The notes beneath the pieces were generated by a model that was not told where the DNA came from, searched no databases, and saw only the letters and a program-made list of their open reading frames with translations. This document shows positions 8,091-16,115 of a stretch of 26,048 nucleotides of DNA, piece after piece. Each line of letters starts with the position of its first letter. Positions within the stretch are counted from its first letter, which is position 1. This DNA is from CAUZFZ01 sp963579025 (GTDB lineage Bacteria; Planctomycetota; Planctomycetia; Planctomycetales; Planctomycetaceae), in the NCBI GenBank assembly GCA_963579025.1, contig CAUZFZ010000148.1:1-26048 (forward strand), given 5' to 3'. The translations under genes and the position numbers were made by a program.

Positions 8091-9545
8091 TCAATGTTGA
8101 TCCTTGCCTGTCAGTCTGTACTCGACATCGTCGGCATGAGCGGCCATTTCAAGCACTGTCCGGCGAATTTCCTCGGGGTCAACGGTAGCGCGAGGATAAG
8201 TGTCGACGACGACGAAATACGGCTCATTGTTGATCTCCCGAAGTGCCATGCTGCCGTGCAGCATTTCGGAGTTCATCCTCAGCGCGTGTTCGTAGTAGTC
8301 CGGTCGAGCTTTGCAGCAGATGCTGTAGAACAGCAGCAGCCGGTCGTCGACTCCGTGCGGACTGGGTTCGAGATACACCGTCTGTTGGCGGTCTTCCGGC
8401 AACAGACGTGTCAGGGAGTAACTGTCGCCATTGCGCTTCCATGTGACGCCGGGCTCATGCGCGAACGCCTCGGTCAGCAGCGACTCAAGATCGCGTTCCT
8501 GGCCGAGAACAGCGTACAGCAACTGCGAGGCCTCGATCGCGTCCTGCGGCCGCCGGGCAGGAATCGGATCGGTCATTCGGGCCACACAGCCGGCAACTTC
8601 CAGTGAGATCTCCGGACGGCGCTCACGCACATTCGGGATCGAGTCGTTTTGATGTCGATAGCGCAGGTCAGCCAGCGACATTGCCTGAAATGGCAACACG
8701 CCGGTCAGCATCAGATACAGGCAGATGCCCAGTCCATAGACGTCGCTGGCCGGTGTTGCTGATTCACCCTGAAACAACTCGGGGGCCATGAAGTTTGGCG
8801 TGCCGCAGATTCCATCCGCAACAGGCTCACCGTCGCTGTTCAGAACGCGCTTGGCGAGACCGAAATCGCTCAGCTTCGGTATTCCCTGACGGTTCAACAT
8901 GATGTTGTCGGGTTTGATGTCGCGATGCACGATGTCCGCGCGGTGAGCGGCCGCCAGTCCGCTGGCGGTCTGTGCTGTCAGCGCGAGCGCTCGGGGGACG
9001 GTCAATGACCCCTCATCCTGGATCAACTGCTGCATCGATCGGCCTGAGATGAACTCCATCTCGAGGAAATGGCATCCGTCGATGTGGCCGACTGCATGGA
9101 CTGTCACGACATTCGGATGAACGAGCGCCGCGGCCGCGCGCCCCTCCTGCTGGAATCGGACGACGTAGTCGTCGTCGCAGGCAACTCGCTTCGGAGACAG
9201 AATCTTCAGAGCACAGCGGCGTCCCAGATCCTCATGAACCGCCAGATAAACCCGCCCCATGCCGCCACTGCCAATCAGCGAGACACATTGATACACGTGC
9301 AGTTTGCGACCGATCAGCGAGTCGTTTGGGCTGCTGACGTGTGCCAGCTCTCGCTTGGGCCAGGGAGTGTCCTGGCTGACGACGACCGTTTCATTGGAGG
9401 CACTGGTACTGGTTCTCTCCATGCCGCAGCTTGGACACACCAGCACGTCCGTGTCGCACGGAAACCGTTCGTTGCACCCGACGCAGAACAGAGTCCACGT
9501 TGCGGACAGATTTTCACCTGATGGATCAGACACAGCGATGCTCAC
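8091..9545 (-). CDS. Ser/Thr protein kinase with N-terminal zinc ribbon and YbjN/CesT-like C-terminus
   Basis: The product is 484 aa. Residues 21-40 hold a CxxC-x12-CxxC zinc ribbon. The Hanks-type kinase domain spans about 84-345: glycine loop GSGGMG (92-97), ATP-binding Lys114, catalytic loop HRDIKPDN (207-214, Asp209), DFG at 227-229 and MAPE at 253-256, so it should be active. There is no transmembrane segment or PASTA/WD repeat, implying a cytoplasmic kinase. Residues about 355-475 resemble the YbjN/CesT (secretion-chaperone) fold, with LLLFYSICCKA and EPYFVVVDTYPRATVDPEEI. Substrates are unknown. The start is GTG and has no strong ribosome-binding site. The kinase call is firm, the C-terminal fold is inference. 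Confidence 0.9.
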   Translation of the reverse strand: MSIAVSDPSGENLSATWTLFCVGCNERFPCDTDVLVCPSCGMERTSTSASNETVVVSQDTPWPKRELAHVSSPNDSLIGRKLHVYQCVSLIGSGGMGRVYLAVHEDLGRRCALKILSPKRVACDDDYVVRFQQEGRAAAALVHPNVVTVHAVGHIDGCHFLEMEFISGRSMQQLIQDEGSLTVPRALALTAQTASGLAAAHRADIVHRDIKPDNIMLNRQGIPKLSDFGLAKRVLNSDGEPVADGICGTPNFMAPELFQGESATPASDVYGLGICLYLMLTGVLPFQAMSLADLRYRHQNDSIPNVRERRPEISLEVAGCVARMTDPIPARRPQDAIEASQLLYAVLGQERDLESLLTEAFAHEPGVTWKRNGDSYSLTRLLPEDRQQTVYLEPSPHGVDDRLLLFYSICCKARPDYYEHALRMNSEMLHGSMALREINNEPYFVVVDTYPRATVDPEEIRRTVLEMAAHADDVEYRLTGKDQH

Positions 9546-9833
9546 ATTTGGAATCGTATCCGTCCGCCCGTCACGACCAGTACGTGAGCGAGTTCCTCAC
9601 CAACTCGACAATCCGGCCCGGCAGGCGTTTCCTCACCTTGTGACTGCCCGGCACCAACCGCGTTCAACCAGCGGGAATCGGTCGCGTCCGTTGCGTGGAT
9701 GTGTTTTCTTCCGTGCCCGCGGGCAAATGCAGTCAGAATATCGTACAAGAGCCAGCCGCCGGTCGCTAAGTCGCTCGCGATTGTGGCCCCGGAACGAGCT
9801 GGTCAATTTTGCCTCATCCCGCTCAGGTTATCT
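9546..9833. promoter_or_regulatory. Divergent spacer between kinase and CPBP protease genes
   Basis: These 288 bp hold the presumed promoters of two divergent genes. An open frame continues upstream of the CPBP start to about 9699, but it lacks family resemblance and a better start, so it is treated as non-coding. No clear promoter hexamers were recognised. Confidence 0.35.
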
Positions 9834-11114
9834 ATGCCGGACCTCACCAGCGCCGACCAGACGTTTCCGTCGAATTCACCGGCACAATCCGCAGTTTCGG
9901 CGCTGACAGACGACACGCACCCCGACGAGGGTGACGCTGGTGAAATGTCAGGCGAGGCCGAAAACCCGTACATCGACGATAACTCAGATTGTGTCCGGCC
10001 GGATTCTCTCAATGACGCTCCGGACCGTGCACCATTCACCATTCCAGGGCCCGGTGTCCCGGAAGCTCTGTTTTGGATGTTCGGCATGCTGGTCGTTCAC
10101 ATGATCGGCGGCGTGATCACGATGGCCGTCCTTGTCGTGAACCACCTGCGCACCCTGCCGACGCCGCCCGCAAACGCGCGCCGACTGCTAATGGAAGCGC
10201 AGCAAGTCCTGAAGGACGAGTCTCAGATGTTGAATCTGATTACCGGTGAAATGGCGTTCTTTCTTGTGGTTGCTGTGATCGCGTCAATCGTGCGTCTGGG
10301 AAGAAGTTCCGGGCGACGGCTGGGTTTGACGCGCATTCCCGTGGCTCACCTGGCCCTGATCACGACAGTGTCGATTCCGCTGTCCCTCATGTGCGGTGCT
10401 TTCCATCACGTCACGACGGAAGTGTGGGACAGCACTTTGGGCAATCTTCCGATCTTCGAACTTTTTCAGGGAATGGACGTCAACCAGACGCTCAAACCAC
10501 TCGGCCAATCTGCTCCTCTCTGGCTACTTATTGGTGTGATTGCCGTCGCACCAGCAATCGGTGAAGAAGTCATCTTTCGCGGAGTGATCGGACGCGGGCT
10601 GATTGCGCGACATGGCGTGATGGCAGGTGTTGTGATGACTTCGCTTATGTTTGCTGCCGTGCATATTCACCCGGCTCACGTAATCGCCCTGCTGCCGCTG
10701 GCATTCTTTATTCATCTCGTCTACCTGGTGACGAGGAGCTTCTGGGCTCCGGTTCTGCTGCATCTGCTGAACAACTCTCTGGCCGTCGTGTTACTTCGAT
10801 TCGGCGACAGCCTCGAAGGCTCGGGGCTGGACGAAGAAGCGGCGATGCCCTTGCCGCTGATCGCAATCTCTGCGGCCGTTGTCATCATGTCGACTGCCGC
10901 CCTGTGGAAGAGTCGCGTCCAATATCTCCGCAGCGATGGCTCGATTTGGGACCCGGGCTACCCGACCGTTGAGTTGCCACCGGCGGATTCGTCGGCGATT
11001 TCGGTGCATACAGAGCGCCCCTCGATGCTGTTCGGGCTCACGCTGATGCTGGCTTCCGTCTACTCTGTCATCTTCGTCGCGACTCTCGTGATGAGCTTCT
11101 CACCGGCTGGATGA
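9834..11114 (+). CDS. CPBP (CAAX protease/bacteriocin-processing) family intramembrane metalloprotease
   Basis: The product is 426 aa from ATG 9834. The frame is open 45 codons further upstream, but that extension does not look like protein and the ATG has AGGT 6 nt before it. A polar acidic N-terminus (1-70) precedes several hydrophobic segments (about 78-102, 138-154, 170-188, 228-242, 262-276, 283-300, 306-320, 340-356 and one near the C-terminus). The Abi/CPBP motifs are present: EEVIFR (Glu244, Glu245, Arg249), His277 in FAAVH and HLLNN (His310, Asn313/314), the metal-binding and catalytic set of the Rce1-like superfamily. It presumably cleaves a membrane substrate that is unknown. It is the last gene before the ribosomal cluster but is separated from it by a promoter. 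Confidence 0.88.
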   Translation: MPDLTSADQTFPSNSPAQSAVSALTDDTHPDEGDAGEMSGEAENPYIDDNSDCVRPDSLNDAPDRAPFTIPGPGVPEALFWMFGMLVVHMIGGVITMAVLVVNHLRTLPTPPANARRLLMEAQQVLKDESQMLNLITGEMAFFLVVAVIASIVRLGRSSGRRLGLTRIPVAHLALITTVSIPLSLMCGAFHHVTTEVWDSTLGNLPIFELFQGMDVNQTLKPLGQSAPLWLLIGVIAVAPAIGEEVIFRGVIGRGLIARHGVMAGVVMTSLMFAAVHIHPAHVIALLPLAFFIHLVYLVTRSFWAPVLLHLLNNSLAVVLLRFGDSLEGSGLDEEAAMPLPLIAISAAVVIMSTAALWKSRVQYLRSDGSIWDPGYPTVELPPADSSAISVHTERPSMLFGLTLMLASVYSVIFVATLVMSFSPAG

Positions 11115-11308
11115 GATTCGGCATCGAGGCGTATTGACGTCGACGCCCGGCAATCGGCACTGCAGCAAGCTCGGCGAGCGACTGTATCAGGCGAGTCGGA
11201 TGGCGAATTTCGGCCCTGCATCTTCCGGCATTCGCGCCCTTCTCTGTCCGCTGTGCAGGCGATCTCGAAAAAGTCTAAGGACTTACCCGACTATCCCTGC
11301 GGCGTTCG

Positions 11309-11337
11309 TTGACACCTTGGGGCTTCAGAAATAACAT
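11309..11337 (+). promoter_or_regulatory. Sigma70-type promoter of the S10-spc-alpha cluster
   Basis: TTGACA (11309-11314) matches the -35 consensus exactly. After a 17-bp spacer comes TAACAT (11332-11337), which matches 4 of 6 -10 positions including TA and the final T. Transcription would begin near 11344, giving about 140 nt of leader before rpsJ. This is the best promoter found in the window and is placed correctly for the long ribosomal operon. Confidence 0.7.
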
Positions 11338-11343
11338 CCCTCG

Positions 11344-11485
11344 CTTCCCGCCCAGGCTGGCGGGTGAGGTCGGCGTCCCGAGTTCAATGCGGGTTCCTGA
11401 ATCAAGTCGGAAACCCATCGCTCTCTGGGAATTAATCACTTCTCAGCCAATTTGGTTTGATGAAGCCCCGGGAGGGTGAAGAAGC
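11344..11485 (+). promoter_or_regulatory. Untranslated leader of the S10 cluster with two hairpins
   Basis: Hairpin 1 is CCCGCC (11347-11352) with GGCGGG (11359-11364), loop CAGGCT. Hairpin 2 is GGGTTCC (11391-11397) with GGAAACCC (11409-11416), one bulge. The rpsJ ribosome-binding site GGAGG (11471-11475) lies 10 nt before the ATG. In Escherichia coli the S10 leader is the L4 autoregulation site; whether this leader acts similarly is not known. Confidence 0.45.
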
Positions 11486-11803
11486 ATGAATCAGGAACGT
11501 ATTCGAATCAGAATGGAAGCTTACGAGCACGCCATTCTGGATCAGTCAGCCGGTGAGATCGTTAACACTGCGAAGCGAACTGGAGCAGAAGTACGCGGAC
11601 CTGTGCCGCTACCTACTCGGATCGAACGATACACCGTGCTGCGTAGTCCTCATATCGATAAGAAGTCTCGTGAGCAGTTTGAGATTCGAACTCACAAACG
11701 CTTGATCGAGATTCTTCAGCCGACCGGGAAGACTATCGACGCTCTCAACAAGTTGTCGTTGCCGGCCGGAGTGGATGTGAAGATTAAGGCTGGAGCCAGA
11801 TAG
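11486..11803 (+). CDS. rpsJ: 30S ribosomal protein S10 (NusE)
   Basis: The product is 105 aa, the usual length. S10 sits in the 30S head and, as NusE, also takes part in transcription antitermination and NusG-mediated coupling. Family blocks GPVPLPTR (38-45) and SPHIDKKSREQFE (54-66) are intact. The start has GGAGG 10 nt upstream. It is the first gene of the cluster, directly behind the leader, and is followed by an unusually long spacer of 263 nt before rplC. Confidence 0.98.
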   Translation: MNQERIRIRMEAYEHAILDQSAGEIVNTAKRTGAEVRGPVPLPTRIERYTVLRSPHIDKKSREQFEIRTHKRLIEILQPTGKTIDALNKLSLPAGVDVKIKAGAR

Positions 11804-12066
11804 GCTTGCCTGCCTTTTAGGACGGACGTCTGTGTGCCTCTTGTGTACACGGTTTGTCGGCCCTGTTGAAAAATTCTCGGAGCGTTGCTCTGGGGTGCGA
11901 TGGATTGGCGCCGCTTCGGCGTGCTGTGTCGTCGCAGTATCAGTGACGCGGCTTTCTGTGGTCTCCGTGTTTCGGCATGGATGCGAACTGGAAGGCTGGC
12001 GAGTTTTGAGATGCTTGGGGTTTTGCGACGTTGTTTACGAACAACCTCTCCATGAAAAGAGCTGCG
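11804..12066 (+). promoter_or_regulatory. 263-nt rpsJ-rplC spacer, possibly regulatory
   Basis: This is the longest gap inside the cluster; most others are under 100 nt. It contains a tight hairpin CGCCG-CTT-CGGCG (11909-11921). One cysteine-rich open frame from 11832 runs into rplC but resembles nothing and is probably chance. No T-run terminator and no good promoter hexamers were seen. Function is unknown; position suggests control of expression of the genes from L3 onward relative to S10. Confidence 0.35.
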
Positions 12067-12648
12067 ATGCACACACGGATACTTGCTACCAAAGTCGGAA
12101 TGACTCAGGTCTACGACACTGACGGAAATATACAGCCTGTGACAGTGCTTGAGGTTGGGCCGTGTCAGGTTGAGCTGGTGCGAACGGTCGATCGAGACGG
12201 ATACGACGCTGTGCAGATGTCGCTGAGTCGCAACGGGCAAACTGTGGCGAATCGCGAATCGCGAATCGATGTGTCAGCGAGGAGCTACGAATCTGGTGAA
12301 CAGCTTGACGCACCGTTCATTGAAGTGGGCGGCAAGGTTGACGTGATTGGTACCAGTAAGGGGCGTGGTTTTGCCGGTGTCATGAAACGTCACAACTTTT
12401 CGGGACAACGTGCCAGTCATGGCGTGAAGAAGGTTCATCGTCACGCTGGTAGTACCGGTATGAGTGCTGATCCCGCTCGCGTAATCAAAGGTAAGCGGAT
12501 GGCAGGGCGGTACGGTAACGCTCAGATTACAGTCCATAATCTGAAGGTCGTACAGTTCGACCCCGAGACTCGGGTGCTCGCGCTTAAGGGTGCAGTGCCG
12601 GGGCCGAATGGGGGGTTGATTGTCGTTCGTGAGGCGGTGGAGCCGTAG
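12067..12648 (+). CDS. rplC: 50S ribosomal protein L3
   Basis: The product is 193 aa from ATG 12067, chosen because AAAAGAG lies just upstream and the protein then starts MHTRILATKVGMTQV, aligning with the family start. The frame is open upstream with ATGs at 12052 and 12031, so the N-terminus could be 5 or 12 residues longer. The signature GTSKGRGFAGVMKRH (95-109) and the extended loop KVHRHAGSTGMSADPARV (122-139) that approaches the peptidyl-transferase centre are present. L3 is an early assembly protein of the large subunit. The gene contains a short tandem CGAATCG run near 12249-12269 without frame disruption. Confidence 0.96.
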   Translation: MHTRILATKVGMTQVYDTDGNIQPVTVLEVGPCQVELVRTVDRDGYDAVQMSLSRNGQTVANRESRIDVSARSYESGEQLDAPFIEVGGKVDVIGTSKGRGFAGVMKRHNFSGQRASHGVKKVHRHAGSTGMSADPARVIKGKRMAGRYGNAQITVHNLKVVQFDPETRVLALKGAVPGPNGGLIVVREAVEP

Positions 12649-12733
12649 GCTGCTGTCCCGCGAGTTGTGGGTTGTTTGGTTTATTTACGACGGGCTGACT
12701 GCCTGTCTCACTGTTAGATTCTGGAACAGGCTG

Positions 12734-13351
12734 ATGACTCAGCTGACTCAACTGAATTCAGAAATGGCACAGGCCGGGGTCGTTGAATTCGACGAAACCG
12801 CACTGGCTCCGAAAGTGACGAAACAGCTTGTGCATGACGCATGTGTCATGTACCACGCCAACCGCCGTGTTGGCACAGTGAAGACTAAGAGTCGTGCAGA
12901 CGTACGCGGCACAACGCAGAAGATGTTTCGGCAAAAAGGTACAGGGCGGGCGAGGGCCGGTTCGCGGCGGACGAATGTTCGTACCGGCGGCGGTCACGCC
13001 TTCGCCAAGCGTCCGAAGGAGTGGCGATACGCATTGCCAAAGAAGGCTTTGCGGGCGGCGACTCGGATGGCATTGCGAATGAAGATCGAGGCTGGTCAGG
13101 TGCAGGTCCTGGACGGGCTGGCTCTGCCTGAGTTGAAAACAAAACACGTCGCTGCGGCTCTGAAGTCGGCCGGGTTGACTGGTGTAAGTTGCCTGTTTGT
13201 GACAGAGGGTATCAACGCAGACCTGGTTCGGGCTGCCCGGAACATTCCCCGGGTCAGCGTGTTGCCTCGAATTGATTTGAACGCGGATGTTGTGTTGCGG
13301 CACCGGAATATTCTCATCTTCAGTGATGCCGTCGAGGCTCTGAAGGCCTGA
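12734..13351 (+). CDS. rplD: 50S ribosomal protein L4
   Basis: The product is 205 aa from ATG 12734 (ACAGG just upstream); Escherichia coli L4 is 201 aa. The frame is open back into the end of rplC, but that extension is not L4-like. ATG 12764 is an alternative start lacking a ribosome-binding site. The exit-tunnel loop QKGTGRARAGSRR (67-79) is intact. L4 lines the polypeptide tunnel, and in Escherichia coli it represses its own S10 operon by binding the leader, which makes the leader at 11344-11485 a possible target here (inference). Confidence 0.96.
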   Translation: MTQLTQLNSEMAQAGVVEFDETALAPKVTKQLVHDACVMYHANRRVGTVKTKSRADVRGTTQKMFRQKGTGRARAGSRRTNVRTGGGHAFAKRPKEWRYALPKKALRAATRMALRMKIEAGQVQVLDGLALPELKTKHVAAALKSAGLTGVSCLFVTEGINADLVRAARNIPRVSVLPRIDLNADVVLRHRNILIFSDAVEALKA

Positions 13352-13381
13352 TGGTTGGACAGGAAGGTGGAGGCCATAATT

Positions 13382-13669
13382 ATGTCTGAATTGAAACCGG
13401 AACAGGTCCTGAAGGGGGTCCAGTTAACGGAGAAAACAGCCTTCCTGGCTGAGGCAAAGAACGTGTATGCGTTTGATGTGCCGTTGACGGCGTCAAAAAT
13501 AGAAATCAAACAGGCGATTGAACAGGCGTTCGAGGTTCGAGTCGTGAAAGTTAATACGCAGACTCGAGTCGGTCAGCCGAGGCGATTCAAGATGAGGTAC
13601 GGCTACACCAGGGACCGCAAGAGGGCGTTGGTGAAGCTGCATCCAGACGATCGGATTGCTCTGTACTAA
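13382..13669 (+). CDS. rplW: 50S ribosomal protein L23
   Basis: The product is 95 aa from ATG 13382, 8 nt after GGAGG (13369-13373); the in-frame TTG at 13355 is rejected because it lies before that ribosome-binding site. L23 surrounds the tunnel exit and docks trigger factor, SRP and SecY. The core is typical: VLKGVQLTEKT near the start, KNVYAFDV (27-34), the strand EVRVVKVNTQ (51-60) and the basic loop GQPRRFKMRYGYTRDRKRA. It follows rplD after 30 nt and precedes rplB. Confidence 0.96.
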   Translation: MSELKPEQVLKGVQLTEKTAFLAEAKNVYAFDVPLTASKIEIKQAIEQAFEVRVVKVNTQTRVGQPRRFKMRYGYTRDRKRALVKLHPDDRIALY

Positions 13670-13753
13670 GAGAGAGACACAGTTCGGCAGCCGCACTCGT
13701 TCGAGCGCGGAATTGCATGTAGTGGCAGGCGTTGCGACTTGGAGAGGTGAACA

Positions 13754-14611
13754 TTGGGAATTCGACATTACAAGCCGACCAGTGCCGGGCGACGCAACGC
13801 TTCTGTCAGCTCGTTTGAAGAGTTGACGGAGAAGGGCAATTCTCCAGAGAAGAGTCTACTCAAACGGGCAAAGAAGCGAGGTGGTCGTAACCATCACGGC
13901 AAGATTACTGTTCGGCACCGGGGCGGCGGTCATAAGCAAATGTACCGCATCATTGACTTTAAGCGTCGGGAAGACGGAGTCGATGGCGTGATTAAGGCGA
14001 TCGAATATGACCCGAACCGTTCGGCCAGAATCGCGCTGGTTTACTATACGAACGGAAAAAAAGCTTACATTGTTGCTCCGGACGGCCTGGCAGCAGGCGA
14101 TGTGATTCGTAGCGGGGACGAAGAAGTTGAGCCGAAGGTTGGCAATACTATGCCGCTTTCGAAGATTCCGCTGGGATCAGTGGTGCATAACATCGAATTG
14201 GAGCCCGGACGTGGTGCTCAATTGTGTCGCAGCGCAGGTGCGCGGGCAGTATTGAATGCACGTGAAAAGAAGTGGGCGCAGATTACGCTGCCTTCTGGTG
14301 AAGTGCGTCGTGTTCCGGTGGGTTGTCGGGCGACAATTGGTGAAGTTGGCAACTCGGATCATCAGAACGTCACGCTCGGGAAAGCCGGCCGGAAACGGTG
14401 GCTTGGGCGTCGACCACATGTTCGTGGAACGGCGATGAATCCCGTTGCTCACCCGATGGGCGGCGGTGAAGGGCGGTCCGCGGGTGGCCGGCATCCGTGT
14501 AGTCCAACGGGAAAACTAGCTAAGGGCGGTAAGACGCGAAAGCGTCGAAAGGCCTCCAGCAAGGCGATAGTGAGACGTCGCAAGTCGCGACGTAATGGAC
14601 AGCTTAAGTAG
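13754..14611 (+). CDS. rplB: 50S ribosomal protein L2
   Basis: The product is 285 aa. The start is TTG at 13754: it gives the expected N-terminus MGIRHYKPTSAGRRNASV and has GGAGAGG (13741-13747) 6 nt upstream, with no ATG nearby. L2 bridges the subunits and is needed for peptidyl-transferase activity. The RNA-binding block KITVRHRGGGHKQMYR and the signature VAHPMGGGEGRSAGGRHP are present; His233 corresponds to the functionally critical His229 of Escherichia coli. Met replaces the more common Val after HP. The basic C-terminal tail is of normal length. Confidence 0.97.
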   Translation: MGIRHYKPTSAGRRNASVSSFEELTEKGNSPEKSLLKRAKKRGGRNHHGKITVRHRGGGHKQMYRIIDFKRREDGVDGVIKAIEYDPNRSARIALVYYTNGKKAYIVAPDGLAAGDVIRSGDEEVEPKVGNTMPLSKIPLGSVVHNIELEPGRGAQLCRSAGARAVLNAREKKWAQITLPSGEVRRVPVGCRATIGEVGNSDHQNVTLGKAGRKRWLGRRPHVRGTAMNPVAHPMGGGEGRSAGGRHPCSPTGKLAKGGKTRKRRKASSKAIVRRRKSRRNGQLK

Positions 14612-14652
14612 TCATCAGGACACAGTTACCGGTTTACTTCAGGGAATCTGAG

Positions 14653-14916
14653 ATGTCACGGTCACTCAAAAAGGGGCCACATGTCGACGAGAAACTTCTT
14701 AAGAAGATTGATCGTCTCGGCGCGGCCAAGCAGCCCATTAAAACTTGGGCTCGTGCATCAACGATCTCTCCGGAGTTCATTGGCCACACGTTCATGGTCC
14801 ATAACGGCAAGTCGTTTATCAGCGTTTACGTGACAGAGGAGATGGTGGGACACAAGCTTGGAGAGTTTTCTCCGACTCGTACGTTTCGCGGTCACGGTGC
14901 ACGCGGTAAGAGGTAG
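14653..14916 (+). CDS. rpsS: 30S ribosomal protein S19
   Basis: The product is 87 aa. S19 binds the 16S rRNA 3' domain with S13 in the head and contacts the A-site tRNA. The sequence has MSRSLKKGPHVDEKLL at the start, KTWARASTISPEFIGHTFMVHNGK in the core and GHKLGEFSPTRTFRGHG near the end, all hallmarks of the family. AGGGA precedes the ATG by 7 nt. It sits 41 nt after rplB. Confidence 0.97.
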   Translation: MSRSLKKGPHVDEKLLKKIDRLGAAKQPIKTWARASTISPEFIGHTFMVHNGKSFISVYVTEEMVGHKLGEFSPTRTFRGHGARGKR

Positions 14917-15000
14917 CGTTCACGATTGGCAAGCCTGGTTTCTTGAGCCAGGTCGTTATTGGTTCCCGGTTCGTATAGCTGGGTAACAAAAGGTGCGGTC

Positions 15001-15342
15001 ATGGCAGTTGTTAAGAGCGAACATCGATACGCCCGCATTGCGGCGAGGAAAGTCAACCGCATCCTCCCCATTATTCGGGGTCGAGAAGTGGGGGATAGCT
15101 TGGACGTGTTGAAGACGCTTCCGAACCTTGCGGCTCGGCTGGTGGAGGCTGTCGTTCAGACGGCTGCTGCCAATGCGGCTGAGGCGGGTGTCCGGAATGT
15201 TGAAAAGCTGAAGATCACGGAAGCGATTGCGAATGGCGGTCCCATGTACAAGCGGATTCGTCCTCGTGCTCGCGGGATGTCGTACCTTGAACGGCATCGG
15301 ACGGCACATATACGAATCGGCATCGACGCGCCAGAGCTTTGA
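15001..15342 (+). CDS. rplV: 50S ribosomal protein L22
   Basis: The product is 113 aa from ATG 15001, with AAGGTG 5 nt upstream. The frame is open 14 codons further back (to 14959) but that part is not family-like. L22 has a globular part on the large-subunit surface and a beta-hairpin reaching into the exit tunnel. Visible marks are HRYARIAARKVNRILPIIRG near the start and the hairpin sequence GGPMYKRIRPRARGMSY, which lies at the tunnel constriction where macrolide-resistance changes occur in other bacteria. Confidence 0.96.
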   Translation: MAVVKSEHRYARIAARKVNRILPIIRGREVGDSLDVLKTLPNLAARLVEAVVQTAAANAAEAGVRNVEKLKITEAIANGGPMYKRIRPRARGMSYLERHRTAHIRIGIDAPEL

Positions 15343-15416
15343 TCACGCAGAATAGCACGGTATCCAACTTCAACAGATGGATGCCTGTTTAACGCGACCA
15401 TAGGTGGAAACAGAAC

Positions 15417-16115
15417 ATGGGACAAAAGGTTCGACCAACGGGATTTCGGATCGGCATCACTGAGCCTTGGCGCAGTCGGTGGTATGCTCCCAAGAAGTAC
15501 TTCGGTGAACTGCTGGTCGAAGACCAGAGGGTGCGTAATTTCATCCAGAAGAAGTATCAGTTCGCTGGCATTTCGCGGGTTGAAATTGAACGGACTCGCG
15601 ATCAGGTCGTTGTGCATCTGCATACGTCACGCCCGGGGATTATCATCGGGCGCAAAGGGCAGGAAGTTGATCGGCTGAAGGCCGAATTAGAGAATCTGAC
15701 CGGACGGCACATTGATCTGAAGATTGTTGAAGTCAATCAGCCGAGTAAGAATGCCGTGCTGGTGGCGCAGGATATTGCTCAGCAACTGATTAAGAGAGGC
15801 TCGTTTCGACGGACGATTAAGCGAGCTCTTGAGCAGGTAACTGAGGCTGGAGCACATGGAATTAAGATACAACTGTCGGGCCGTCTTGGCGGGTCGGAAA
15901 TGTCCCGGAGAGAGAAAGCCAGTAGGGGTTCGGTTCCGTGCTCAACGTTGAGGCGGCGCGTGGACTATGGATTTGCTGAGGCTCGCACCACGATGGGGAT
16001 CATCGGTGTGAAAGTCTGGATCGATTTGGGTGACTATAGCGAGGAGAGTTCTGATGGCGCTGATGCCCAGAAGGGTCAAGCATCGAAAAAGCCAAAGAGG
16101 TCGTATAAAAGGTAA
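15417..16115 (+). CDS. rpsC: 30S ribosomal protein S3
   Basis: The product is 232 aa. S3 lies at the mRNA entry of the 30S subunit and has mRNA helicase activity with S4 and S5. The start MGQKVRPTGFRIGI is typical; a KH domain carries GRKG (78-81); the C-terminal domain has LSGRLGGSEMSRREK and GFAEARTTMGIIGVKVWI. The last 20 residues, a hydrophilic Lys/Ser-rich tail, are encoded by DNA that also encodes the start of L16 in another frame (16054-16115). GGTGG lies upstream of the ATG. Confidence 0.97.
   Translation: MGQKVRPTGFRIGITEPWRSRWYAPKKYFGELLVEDQRVRNFIQKKYQFAGISRVEIERTRDQVVVHLHTSRPGIIIGRKGQEVDRLKAELENLTGRHIDLKIVEVNQPSKNAVLVAQDIAQQLIKRGSFRRTIKRALEQVTEAGAHGIKIQLSGRLGGSEMSRREKASRGSVPCSTLRRRVDYGFAEARTTMGIIGVKVWIDLGDYSEESSDGADAQKGQASKKPKRSYKR

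Larger units (their letters stand above)
11115..11485. other. 371-bp region upstream of the S10 cluster
   Basis: No gene is supported here; the one short open frame (11134-11334) has no family features. The region holds the cluster promoter at 11309-11337, a small inverted repeat AAGTC-TAAG-GACTT at 11271-11284 upstream of it, and a leader with two hairpins. The str genes (rpsL, rpsG, fusA, tuf) that often precede rpsJ are not here. Confidence 0.6.

Noticed and set aside
9699..9833. 45-codon upstream extension of the CPBP protease frame
   Set aside because: The extension has no family resemblance and the ATG at 9834 is better placed.
11832..12122. 96-residue cysteine-rich open frame in the rpsJ-rplC spacer
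   Set aside because: It overlaps the start of rplC, has no ribosome-binding site or family resemblance, and its composition looks like a chance frame.
12249..12269. Tandem CGAATCG run in rplC
   Set aside because: It lies within a well-conserved coding frame and is explained by codon use.
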